The notes beneath the pieces are model-generated. The model saw only the letters and a list, made by a program, of their open reading frames with translations, ran no database searches and was not told the DNA's origin. Source: Paractinoplanes bogorensis (GTDB taxonomy: Bacteria; Actinomycetota; Actinomycetes; Mycobacteriales; Micromonosporaceae). Taken from it: a DNA stretch of 64,000 nt. The position numbers were made by a program, and so were the translations under genes. The stretch covers positions 124,001-188,000 of the forward strand of contig NZ_JAHKKG010000002.1 of the NCBI RefSeq assembly GCF_018829635.1, in the 5' to 3' direction. Within the stretch, counting starts at the first letter, position 1. Each line of letters begins with the position of its first letter. Shown here in pieces: positions 18,581 through 26,462 of the stretch.

Positions 18581-19858
18581 TCAGGCTATGCGGTCGAGCA
18601 CCAAATTTGTAGAACTGGGTTGCGTGGAACCGATGACGACCGCCTCGGCCGCGGTCGCGCGGGCCGCGGGGATCCGGGCCGGATCGTCGGCCCGCAGCTC
18701 GAGCAGCACGTCGCCGGCGCGTACGGCGTCGCCCGGCTTGACCTTGAGCAGCACGCCGGCGCCAAAGCTGACCGGGTCCTCCTTACGGGCCCGGCCGGCA
18801 CCGAGACGCCAGGCGGCCACCCCGATCCCGTACGCGTCCACCGCCCCGACGATCCCGTCGGCTTCCGCCCGCAGCACCTCGGTCTCGCGCGCGACCGGCA
18901 GCGTCGCGTCCGGATCGCCGCCCTGGGCCCGGATCATCGCGCGCCACGTGTCCATGGCCGCGCCCGACTCGAGCACCTTGGCCGGGTCGGCCTCGATCCC
19001 GGCCGCGGCCAGCATCTCGCGGGCCAGGGCCAGAGTGAGCTCGACCACATCGGCCGGCCCGCCCCCGGCGAGCACCTCGACCGACTCGGTGACCTCGAGC
19101 GCGTTGCCGACGGCGAGGCCGAGCGGGGTGTTCATGTCGGTGAGGAGCGCGATCGTGTTGACCCCGCTGTCCTGACCCAGCCGCACCATCGTGCTCGCCA
19201 GCTCGCGCGCGGTCGCCAGATCTTTCATGAACGCGCCGGAACCGACCTTGACGTCCAGGACCAGCGCGCCGGTGCCCTCGGCGATCTTCTTGCTCATGAT
19301 CGAACTGGCGATCAGCGGGATGGCCTCGACGGTGCCGGTCACGTCGCGCAGGGCGTAGAGCTTGCGGTCGGCCGGGGCCAGCCCGTCTCCGGCCGCGCAG
19401 ATGACCGCGCCGACGTCCTGGAGCTGCCGCTTGAACTCGTCGTTGCTGATCGAGGCGCGCCAGCCCGGGATCGACTCGAGCTTGTCGAGCGTGCCGCCGG
19501 TGTGGCCGAGCCCGCGGCCGGAGAGCTGCGGCACGGCGGCCCCGCAGGCGGCGACCAGCGGGGTGAGCGGCAGCGTGATCTTGTCGCCGACGCCGCCGGT
19601 GGAGTGCTTGTCGGCGGTGGGCCGGGTGACCGAACTCAGGTCCAGGCGTTCCCCGCTGGCGATCATGGCGGCGGTCCAGCGGGCGATCTCGGCCGGGGTC
19701 ATCCCGCGCAGCAGGATCGCCATGGCCAGGGCCGACATCTGCTCGTCGGCCACCACCCCGCGGGTGTACGCGTCGACCACCCAGTCGATCTGGGCGTCGC
19801 TCAGCACGGCGCCGTCCCGCTTGGCTCGGATCACGTCAACTGCGGCGAACTCACTCAT
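18581..19858 (-). CDS. deoA: Thymidine (pyrimidine-nucleoside) phosphorylase
   Basis: A 425-residue phosphorylase that releases the base and (deoxy)ribose-1-phosphate from thymidine, deoxyuridine and possibly uridine. Key segments are VIRAKRDGAVLSD, the phosphate-binding KHSTGGVGDK, the family signature SGRGLGHTGGTLDKLESIPG, and LDVKVGSGAFMK. The ATG at 19858 overlaps the stop of cdd; a longer frame to 19927 adds only non-homologous sequence. Deoxyribose-1-phosphate made here would feed deoC after isomerisation (no deoB is visible in the window). Confidence 0.93.
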   Translation of the reverse strand: MSEFAAVDVIRAKRDGAVLSDAQIDWVVDAYTRGVVADEQMSALAMAILLRGMTPAEIARWTAAMIASGERLDLSSVTRPTADKHSTGGVGDKITLPLTPLVAACGAAVPQLSGRGLGHTGGTLDKLESIPGWRASISNDEFKRQLQDVGAVICAAGDGLAPADRKLYALRDVTGTVEAIPLIASSIMSKKIAEGTGALVLDVKVGSGAFMKDLATARELASTMVRLGQDSGVNTIALLTDMNTPLGLAVGNALEVTESVEVLAGGGPADVVELTLALAREMLAAAGIEADPAKVLESGAAMDTWRAMIRAQGGDPDATLPVARETEVLRAEADGIVGAVDAYGIGVAAWRLGAGRARKEDPVSFGAGVLLKVKPGDAVRAGDVLLELRADDPARIPAARATAAEAVVIGSTQPSSTNLVLDRIA

Positions 19859-20564
19859 CGCCGTCCTCCTTCCACGTCGCCGGGATGCCGTCGGGGGCCG
19901 GTCCCTCGCCGGCCCACGCGAGGGCACCCTCGGCGTCCACGACCACGATCCGCGGCGTCCGTACGCGTCCCCAGGCCACCGCCTCGGCCACGGTGGCGAA
20001 GTTCGGGCCCTCCTCGAGTACGCCCTTCTCGGCGTCGGCGCTGCCGCCGGACCGCTCCCAGTAGCCCGTCCAGATAGTTTCGCCGCCGGACAGGTCGGGG
20101 TGCACGAAGACGGTGCCGCGGCCGCGCCACTTGGCCAGCTCGGTGGGCACCTCCGGCGTCTTCAGAGCCCCGCTGACGCGCTCCAGGTCTTCGAAGCCGA
20201 ACGCGTGCGGCAGCAGCTCGGCCATCCGCAGCGGCCCGGTGTGCCACTCAACCAGCATCTCGGGACCGCCGTTCTCCCACAGCAGCTGGCGGCAGCGGCC
20301 GCACGGCATCAGCGGGTTGCCGGTGGCGTCGACGCACGAGAACGCCACCAAGCGCCCGCCGCCGGTCATGTGCAGCTGACTGACCAGCCCGCACTCGGCG
20401 CACAGGCCGACGCCGTAGGACGCGTTCTCGACGTTGCAGCCGACCACCACCCGGCCGTCGTTGACCAGCGCGGCCGCCCCGACCGGGAAGTCGGAGTAGG
20501 GGGCGTAGGCGTGCCGCATCGCCTCGATGGCCGCGGCCCGCAGCCCGGCCCAGTCGATCTCCAT
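19851..20564 (-). CDS. cdd: Cytidine deaminase with about 100-residue C-terminal extension
   Basis: Converts cytidine and deoxycytidine to uridine and deoxyuridine. Residues 1-130 are a standard deaminase: YSDFPVGAAAL, CNVENASYG, CAECG (zinc Cys55, catalytic Glu57) and MPCGRCRQLL (Cys88, Cys91). At 237 residues it is about 100 longer than usual. The extra part (about 134-237; TELAKWRGRGTVFVHPDLSGGETIW ... FATVAEAVAWGRVRTPRIVVVDAEG) looks like a folded domain I cannot name. The ATG at 20564 is 6 bases after the upstream permease stop. A longer open frame to 21890 reads through the permease gene and is spurious. Confidence 0.92.
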   Translation of the reverse strand: MEIDWAGLRAAAIEAMRHAYAPYSDFPVGAAALVNDGRVVVGCNVENASYGVGLCAECGLVSQLHMTGGGRLVAFSCVDATGNPLMPCGRCRQLLWENGGPEMLVEWHTGPLRMAELLPHAFGFEDLERVSGALKTPEVPTELAKWRGRGTVFVHPDLSGGETIWTGYWERSGGSADAEKGVLEEGPNFATVAEAVAWGRVRTPRIVVVDAEGALAWAGEGPAPDGIPATWKEDGDE

Positions 20565-20569
20565 GGTTC

Positions 20570-21847
20570 TCAGCTTTTCACGTAGGGCACACCGTCGGCG
20601 GCGGGCGCGCGGACCCGGCCGACCAGACCGGCCACGGCGACGATGGTCGCGATGTAGGGCAGCATGTTGAGGAACTGGTTGGGCACCGGGCTGCCGACCG
20701 CGCTCAGGTAGTTGGCCAGCTTCTGGGCGAAGCCGAAGAACAGGGCCGCGCCGAGTGCGCCGAACGGCGTCCACCGGCCGAAGATCAGGGCGGCCAGCGC
20801 GATGAAGCCGGCGCCGGCGGTCATGTTCTTGTTGAACGCGCTGGTCGACACGAGCGTGAAGTAGGCGCCTCCGGCCCCCGCGACCACGCCGCCGAGCAGC
20901 ACGTTCATGTAGCGCAGGCCGCGCACCCGGATGCCCACCGTGTCGGCCGCCGTCGGGTGCTCGCCGACCGCGCGGGTGCGCAGGCCCCAGCGGGTGCGGG
21001 TGAGTCCGAGGTGGATCACCACGACGAGGATCAGCGCGAGCCAGACCAGCAGGTTGGTCTCGAACAGCACCGGTCCGACGACCGGGATGTCGGCCAGCCC
21101 CGGGATCCGCCACTCGGGGAGCCGGGGCGGCGAGTTGTACTTCAGGGCGTCGGGCTGCATCAGGCGCTCGTACAGGAAGCCGGTGACGCCGAGCGCGAAC
21201 AGGTTGAGCACGATGCCGACGACGACCTGGTCGACCAGGAACCGGATGGCCAGGACGGCCAGCAGCGACGCGATGATCACGCCGCCCACGATCGCGCTGA
21301 CCACACCGGCCCACACGCTGGTGGCCAGGGTGCCGACCAGGGCGGCGCCGAACGCGCCCATCAGGAACTGGCCCTCGATGGCCACGTTGACCACACCGGA
21401 GCGCTCGCAGAGCACGCCGGCCAGGGCACCCAGGATGAGCGGCAGCGCCAGTTCGAGCGAGCCGCTGGCCGTGTCGACCAGCGGCAGGAACTTGCCCGCC
21501 ACCTGCCAGCACAGGAACGAGAAGACGAAGGCCACGATGCCCAGGCAGAGCAGCAGCGTCTGCCAGCGCTTGGCCACTCCGGCCAGCAGCGCGCCACCGG
21601 CGGCCACGGCGATCACGCCGAACAGGATGGCGCCGAACTGGCCGTTGATCGACAGCGCGGCGCCCTCGGCGTCCTCGCTGAGCGTGAAGCGGGCCGTGGC
21701 CGACTCGGCCAGCGAGCCGAAGATCACGGCCGCGATCAGTCCGATGATCACGAGGGCGGCGCCGAGGCGGCGCTGCCTGCTCCAGAACCGGTCCGGGGCG
21801 GTCGCCTCGGAGAGATCCTCCGCCGTCGCGGTCGACACGCCGCTCAC
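20570..21847 (-). CDS. Nucleoside ABC transporter permease (NupQ/BmpC type)
   Basis: A 425-residue inner-membrane permease of the BPD_transp_2 family. About ten hydrophobic segments are visible, with the family block RSGVVNVAIEGQFLMGAFGAA and the coupling region TRWGLRTRAVGEHPTAADTVGI. The GTG at 21847 overlaps the upstream permease stop as GTGA and has GAAGGG before it. With the BMP lipoprotein, ATPase and second permease it forms an importer resembling purine/pyrimidine nucleoside systems; the cdd and deoA genes downstream support nucleosides as cargo. Confidence 0.9.
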   Translation of the reverse strand: MSGVSTATAEDLSEATAPDRFWSRQRRLGAALVIIGLIAAVIFGSLAESATARFTLSEDAEGAALSINGQFGAILFGVIAVAAGGALLAGVAKRWQTLLLCLGIVAFVFSFLCWQVAGKFLPLVDTASGSLELALPLILGALAGVLCERSGVVNVAIEGQFLMGAFGAALVGTLATSVWAGVVSAIVGGVIIASLLAVLAIRFLVDQVVVGIVLNLFALGVTGFLYERLMQPDALKYNSPPRLPEWRIPGLADIPVVGPVLFETNLLVWLALILVVVIHLGLTRTRWGLRTRAVGEHPTAADTVGIRVRGLRYMNVLLGGVVAGAGGAYFTLVSTSAFNKNMTAGAGFIALAALIFGRWTPFGALGAALFFGFAQKLANYLSAVGSPVPNQFLNMLPYIATIVAVAGLVGRVRAPAADGVPYVKS

Positions 21848-23115
21848 CAACCCTTCGCCATGGACGTGCCGAGCCGTGCCGAGCGGGCATCGCGCAGCTG
21901 GAAGATCGCCTTTACCAGAGCCGGGGCGGCGATGAAGATGACGATCAGGGCCTGCAGGACGGTGACCAGCTCGAGCGAGATGCCCACGTCGACCTGCATC
22001 AGGTTGCCGCCGGCCCGCAGGGCGCCGTAGAGGATCGCGGCGAACAGCGTGCCCCAGGGCTTGTTCCGGCCGAGCAGGGCGACCAGCAGGCCGTCGAAGC
22101 CGATGTTGCCGGCCACCTGACCGGTCAGCTTGTCGGCCGTGCCGAGCACCTGCACCGCGCCGCCCAGGCCGGCCAGGCCACCGGCCACGACCATGAGCAT
22201 CGTGTACGTCTTGGCGACGCTCATGCCCGCGGTCTTGGCGGCGTTCTGGTTGACGCCCACGGCCCGCAGCTCGAAGCCGAACGACGACCGGTTGATCAGC
22301 CAGGCCACCCCGGCGGTGACGATCACGGCGAGCACGATGCCCAGGTGCACCCGCAGCGGCGCGGGCATGGCGGGCAGGATCGCGCTCGAGTCGACCGTCT
22401 TGCTGATCGCGTCGGTACGCTCCGGGTCACGGATGCCGTTCTGCAGGATCAGCCAGCCCAGGAACAGCGTGGCCGTGTAGTTGAGCATGATCGTGGTGAT
22501 CACCTCGTGGGCGCCCGTGCGGGCCTTGAGCAGGCCGGGCAGGAAACCCCAGAGCGCGCCGCCGATCAGGCCGGCGGCCAGCGCGACGACCAGGTGCAGC
22601 CCGGCCGGCAGCCCGATGGCGAACCCGGCCACGCCGGCCGTGATGCAGCCGATGACCGCCTGGCCCTGACCGCCGATGTTGAACAGGCCGCCGCGGAAGG
22701 CGAGGGCCACCGACAGGCCGGTGAAGACCAGCGGGGCGGCGTAGGTCAGCGTCTCGGACAGCGGGTTGAGCGCGGTCTTCCAGTCGCCGGTGCCGTTGAA
22801 CAGGGCCTGGATCGCGGCCGGGTCGAAGATCGCGCCCTTGAACAGGTCGGCGTAGGCCCGGCTGATCAGATCCCAGCTGCCGGTCAGGGCGTCGCTGGGG
22901 CGGGCGGTGAAGTAGGAGAAGGTCGACAGCACGGCCGAGTCGGAGACGACGATCAGCACCGCGCCGATGACCAGGGCCAGGAAGATCGACAGGATCGTCA
23001 CCGTGACGGTGTTGGCCGACCACAGGTTGTGCAGGAAGAGCCCGAGGAAGGACTCCTCCTTCTCCTCCTTCGCCTTCTCTTTCTCCGGAGGCGCGGCGGG
23101 GGCTTCGGTGGTCAC
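21844..23115 (-). CDS. Nucleoside ABC transporter permease (NupP/BmpB type)
   Basis: A 423-residue permease. A charged Lys/Glu-rich cytoplasmic N-terminus (residues 10-22) precedes about ten membrane segments. Family blocks are SETLTYAAPLVFTGLSVALAFRGGLFNIGGQGQ and the coupling helix region SSFGFELRAVGVNQNAAKTAGM. The GTG start overlaps the ATPase stop (GTGA) and the 3' end overlaps the next permease, so translation of the three is coupled. It would pair with the neighbouring permease as a heterodimer. Confidence 0.9.
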   Translation of the reverse strand: MTTEAPAAPPEKEKAKEEKEESFLGLFLHNLWSANTVTVTILSIFLALVIGAVLIVVSDSAVLSTFSYFTARPSDALTGSWDLISRAYADLFKGAIFDPAAIQALFNGTGDWKTALNPLSETLTYAAPLVFTGLSVALAFRGGLFNIGGQGQAVIGCITAGVAGFAIGLPAGLHLVVALAAGLIGGALWGFLPGLLKARTGAHEVITTIMLNYTATLFLGWLILQNGIRDPERTDAISKTVDSSAILPAMPAPLRVHLGIVLAVIVTAGVAWLINRSSFGFELRAVGVNQNAAKTAGMSVAKTYTMLMVVAGGLAGLGGAVQVLGTADKLTGQVAGNIGFDGLLVALLGRNKPWGTLFAAILYGALRAGGNLMQVDVGISLELVTVLQALIVIFIAAPALVKAIFQLRDARSARLGTSMAKGW

Positions 23116-24641
23116 TCGCTGTCCTCTTCCTGCGTGTCGCCCGTGATACCCGCCATCAGCAGGCCGATCTCCTCGCGGGGCATGTCGGGCGAGACCGTGG
23201 CCAGGATGCGCCCGCGGTACATCACCGCGATGCGGTCGGCCAGGCCGACCACTTCGTCGAGCTCGCTCGACACGACCAGCACGGCGGTGCCGACGTCGCG
23301 CTCGTGGATGATCTGGTTGTGGATGAACTCGATCGAGCCCACGTCCACGCCGCGGGTCGGCTGCGACGCGATCAGCAGCTTGAGCGGGCGGGACATCTCG
23401 CGGGCGACGACGACCTTCTGCTGGTTGCCGCCGGACAGCGTGCCGACCGTCGACTGCGGTGACGGCGTACGGATGTCGAACTGACTCACCCGCTCGGCCG
23501 CCGAGTCGGCGATCGCCTTGAGGTTCAGCTTCAGGCCGCTGCCGAACGGCTCGCGGTCGTACAGGTCGAGCACGAGATTTTCGGCGACGGTGAAGTCTTT
23601 GACCACGCCGTCGAGGCTGCGGTCCTCGGGGATGTAGCCGACCCCGGCCCCCAGCACCTGCTTCGTGCTGCGGCCGGCCAGGTCGGCGTCTTCGAGCTCG
23701 ACCTTGCCGGCGCGGGCCAGGCGCAGACCCATGATGGCCTCGACCAGTTCGGTCTGGCCGTTGCCCTGCACGCCCGCGATGCCCAGCACCTCGCCCGAGC
23801 GCACCACCAGGTCGACGCCGTCGACCACGCGGACGCCCCGGTCGTCGTCGACCACCAGGCCGGACACCTTGAGCACCTCACGGCCCGGGTCGGCCGGGGT
23901 CTTGGTCACCTCGAGGCTGACGTCGCGGCCGACCATGAGGGCGGCCAGCTCGTCCTCGGAGGTGTCGGGGGTGGCGGTGCCCACGGTGCGGCCGCGCCGG
24001 ATCACCGTGATCCGGTCGGCGATGGCCTTGACCTCGCGCAGCTTGTGGGTGATGAAGACGATCGACTTGCCGGTCTCGGCCAGCGAGCGCATGACCGACA
24101 GCAGCTCGTCGGTCTCCTGCGGGGTGAGCACCGCGGTCGGCTCGTCGAGGATCAGCAGGTCGACGTCGCGGGTCAGCGCCTTGACGATCTCGACCCGCTG
24201 CTGCGCGCCGACCGGCAGGTTTTCCACCAGGGCGTCGGGGTCGACCGGCAGGCCGTAGCGCTTCGAGGTCTCGAGCACGTCGCGGCGGTTGCGCCGCCGG
24301 TCGAGCCAGCCGAGCGGGCCGCCGCGGGTCTCCTCGGCGCCGAGGGCGATGTTTTCCGCCACGGTGAACACCGGGACGAGCATGAAGTGCTGGTGGACCA
24401 TGCCGATGCCGGCCGAGATGGCGTCGCGGGGACTGCGGAAGACCTTGGCCTCGCCGTCCACCAGGATCTCGCCCTCGTCCGGCTGCAGCAGGCCGTAGAG
24501 CTGGTTCATCAGGGTCGACTTGCCCGCGCCGTTCTCGCCCAGCAGGGCGTGCACCTCGCCGGGCTCGACGGTGATGTCGATGTGGTCGTTGGCCACCAGG
24601 TCGCCGAAGCGCTTGGTGATGCCGCGCAGTTCGAGTCTCAG
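23112..24641 (-). CDS. Nucleoside ABC transporter ATPase, apparent CTG start
   Basis: A duplicated ABC ATPase that powers the importer. The first domain has Walker A GENGAGKST (about residues 35-43) and a Walker B LLILDEPTAVL. The second is degenerate at Walker A (GVQGNGQTEL), with signature LSGGNQQK and ASQPTRGVD. The first ATG/GTG/TTG (GTG 24596) falls inside the first beta-sheet and has no ribosome site. Homology continues upstream as RLELRGITKRFGDL, and a CTG at 24641 sits 6 bases after GGAG, so I place the start there (509 residues). ATT at 24647 is a less likely alternative. Confidence 0.9.
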   Translation of the reverse strand: MRLELRGITKRFGDLVANDHIDITVEPGEVHALLGENGAGKSTLMNQLYGLLQPDEGEILVDGEAKVFRSPRDAISAGIGMVHQHFMLVPVFTVAENIALGAEETRGGPLGWLDRRRNRRDVLETSKRYGLPVDPDALVENLPVGAQQRVEIVKALTRDVDLLILDEPTAVLTPQETDELLSVMRSLAETGKSIVFITHKLREVKAIADRITVIRRGRTVGTATPDTSEDELAALMVGRDVSLEVTKTPADPGREVLKVSGLVVDDDRGVRVVDGVDLVVRSGEVLGIAGVQGNGQTELVEAIMGLRLARAGKVELEDADLAGRSTKQVLGAGVGYIPEDRSLDGVVKDFTVAENLVLDLYDREPFGSGLKLNLKAIADSAAERVSQFDIRTPSPQSTVGTLSGGNQQKVVVAREMSRPLKLLIASQPTRGVDVGSIEFIHNQIIHERDVGTAVLVVSSELDEVVGLADRIAVMYRGRILATVSPDMPREEIGLLMAGITGDTQEEDSE

Positions 24642-24677
24642 CGGAATCTCCAGACTTCGACGTCATACAAGGGGGAA

Positions 24678-24718
24678 CCGCCGCCCGGTCGCGAGCAGAA
24701 CTCACGACCGCGCGGCGG
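24678..24718 (-). terminator. Intercistronic hairpin between BMP lipoprotein and ATPase genes
   Basis: Fourteen-base arms (24678-24691 and 24705-24718) pair with one mismatch around a 13-base loop, 20 bases past the lipoprotein stop. It could partly terminate transcription or protect the upstream mRNA, giving more binding protein than transporter. The leftward strand continues TTCCCCCTTGTA, so the T-run is weak. Confidence 0.6.
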
Positions 24719-24738
24719 CGATGTTACCTAGCGAACCC

Positions 24739-25836
24739 TCAGGCCGGAGCGGCGGCCGACTCGACCTTGATCGTGCCCGCGATGATGTCCGCCTTCAGCT
24801 TCTCGACCTCGGCCTTGAGCTCGGCCGGGACCTTGCTGTCGAACTGGTTGTACGGCGCCAGCGAGACACCGTTGTTCTCCAGCGTGCCCAGGTAGCCCGG
24901 GGACGCGGTCAGCGGCTGACCGGTGGCGCCGGCGACGACCGCCTTCTCCACCGCGTCGGTGATGTTCTTGACCACGGTGGTCAGGAAGACGTCACAGTCC
25001 TGCGACGCGCTCTTGCAGCCGTCCTGGTCGACCCAGATGATCGAGACCTTGCCGCCCGAGCTCTTGGCGACCTCGGCCGCGCCGAGCCCGGTGCCACCGG
25101 CCACCGGCATGATCACGTCGGCCCCCTGGGCGACGAACGTGCTGGCCAGCGCCTTGCCCTTGGCCGAGCTGGCGAAGTCTTCGGCGAAGCTGCCGTTCTG
25201 CTTGGCCTTGTCCCAGCCGAGCACCTGGACGTTCTTGCCCTTGGCCTTGTTGTACTGCGCGACGCCGTCGGCGAAGCCGTCCATGAAGATGGTGACCGGC
25301 GGGATCTTGAGACCGCCGAAGGTCGCCACCTTGCCCGACTTCGAGTAGCCCGCGGCCAGGTAGCCGGCCAGGAACGAGGCCTGGTGGGTCGCGAACTGCA
25401 TCGGGTAGACGTTCGAGGCGCCCGCGATCGAGCTGTCCACGATGCCGAACTGCTGGCTGGTGTTCTGCGCCGCGACCGCCTTGGTCGAGTCGCCCATCAG
25501 GCCACCGACCGACAGGATGAAGTTGCACTTCTGGGTCACGAAGCCGCGCAGGTTGGGCTCGTAGTCGGTCTCGGCACTCGACGCCACGTACTTCGGGTCG
25601 ACGCCGGGGGCCTCGGTCTTCGCGGCCTGGATGCCGGCCCACGCGGAGGCGTTGAAGGACTTGTCGTCGATGCCACCGGTGTCGGTGACCATGCAGGCCT
25701 TGTATGCAGCCGCGGCGGCACTCGAACCACCGGCGCTAGGGGTCTCGTCCGGAGCGTCGCTGCAAGCCGCGGCGGCGAGCGTCAGCCCTGCCGTCGCGAG
25801 AATCGCCACGATCCGGTTCCCACGTACTGGGCGCAA
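24739..25836 (-). CDS. BMP-family nucleoside-binding lipoprotein
   Basis: A 365-residue substrate-binding lipoprotein of the basic membrane protein (PnrA-like) family. The TTG at 25836 is chosen because AAGGAGG lies 5 bases upstream; the signal peptide then runs RPVRGNRIVAILATAGLTLAAAAC with lipid-anchor Cys25. Family segments are CMVTDTGGIDDKSFN, NFILSVGGLMGD, YPMQFATHQASFLAGYLAAG, GLKIPPVTIFMDGFADG, and IIWVDQDGC. PnrA proteins bind purine nucleosides. It is the first gene of the importer operon and is separated from the ATPase gene by a hairpin. Confidence 0.93.
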   Translation of the reverse strand: MRPVRGNRIVAILATAGLTLAAAACSDAPDETPSAGGSSAAAAAYKACMVTDTGGIDDKSFNASAWAGIQAAKTEAPGVDPKYVASSAETDYEPNLRGFVTQKCNFILSVGGLMGDSTKAVAAQNTSQQFGIVDSSIAGASNVYPMQFATHQASFLAGYLAAGYSKSGKVATFGGLKIPPVTIFMDGFADGVAQYNKAKGKNVQVLGWDKAKQNGSFAEDFASSAKGKALASTFVAQGADVIMPVAGGTGLGAAEVAKSSGGKVSIIWVDQDGCKSASQDCDVFLTTVVKNITDAVEKAVVAGATGQPLTASPGYLGTLENNGVSLAPYNQFDSKVPAELKAEVEKLKADIIAGTIKVESAAAPA

Positions 25837-25856
25837 GACGCCCTCCTTCCAACGCA

Positions 25857-25874
25857 CACCGACACTTGTCGGTG
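25857..25874. promoter_or_regulatory. Perfect palindrome in the leader of the nucleoside importer operon
   Basis: CACCGACACTTGTCGGTG has 8-base arms around a 2-base centre and lies about 20 bases upstream of the lipoprotein start codon. It could be a repressor operator or, in RNA, a small hairpin near the ribosome site. Confidence 0.5.
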
Positions 25875-26068
25875 AGTCTTCAGTGCGGGAGCGTAGCCGC
25901 AGGCCAGGGTGCGGGCGGCACTTTGGACCGGACTGTTGGCGCACCGTTATCTGCGCGCAATAGGGGAGCCCCCGGCTCGTGGCTTCTATCCGTTACTGCG
26001 GCAAATCATCGGCCTGCGTGGTAACGCGCCAGAAACCTTCCGGCCGGGTCCGGCGCCGGGCCGCGCTT

Positions 26069-26455
26069 TTACACCGCGGCGGTCAGGCGGGCCGCTATCC
26101 GGGACCAGCCCTCGCGCACCTCGGCCTCGGTCGGCGGACGGCCGGGCCGGACGCGCCGGGTCTCGTGCTCCTCGGTGAAATCGTCGTCGGGCGCCTCGAC
26201 CGCGGCGCGGGCCAGTTCGATCTCGTCGCGGATGGCTTCGGCGTCGGGGCGGGGCAGCAGCGGCTCGACGACCGCCATCAATTGCTCGTCGGCCACCACG
26301 GCCTGCGCCAGTGCGAGGGCGTGGGCCCGTTCGTAGGGTCCGCAGACCACGGGTTCCCAGTCCTCCTCGTCGCCGAGCGAACCGATCGTGATGACCCAAG
26401 GAAGGTCGGCCACCGGCGAACCGACCGGCAGATCCAGCGTCACGAGAGTGCCCAC
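26069..26455 (-). CDS. Small protein of unknown function
   Basis: A 128-residue soluble acidic protein that I do not recognise. It starts MGTLVTLDLPVGSPVADLPWVITIGSLGDEEDWEPVVCGPYERAHALALAQAVV and ends in a charged helical segment (EAEVREGWSRIAARLTAAV). The GTG at 26455 is chosen because it lies 7 bases after the YihY stop; sequence further upstream in this frame overlaps the YihY gene and looks like out-of-frame noise. An internal GTG at 26443 is possible. Last gene of the trpS - ligase - yihY string. Confidence 0.65.
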   Translation of the reverse strand: MGTLVTLDLPVGSPVADLPWVITIGSLGDEEDWEPVVCGPYERAHALALAQAVVADEQLMAVVEPLLPRPDAEAIRDEIELARAAVEAPDDDFTEEHETRRVRPGRPPTEAEVREGWSRIAARLTAAV

Positions 26456-26462
26456 GGGGCCA

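Noticed and set aside
19851-21890. An apparent 679-aa protein ending in cytidine deaminase
   Set aside because: Its first about 440 residues are out-of-frame translation of the permease gene; the real deaminase start is ATG 20564.
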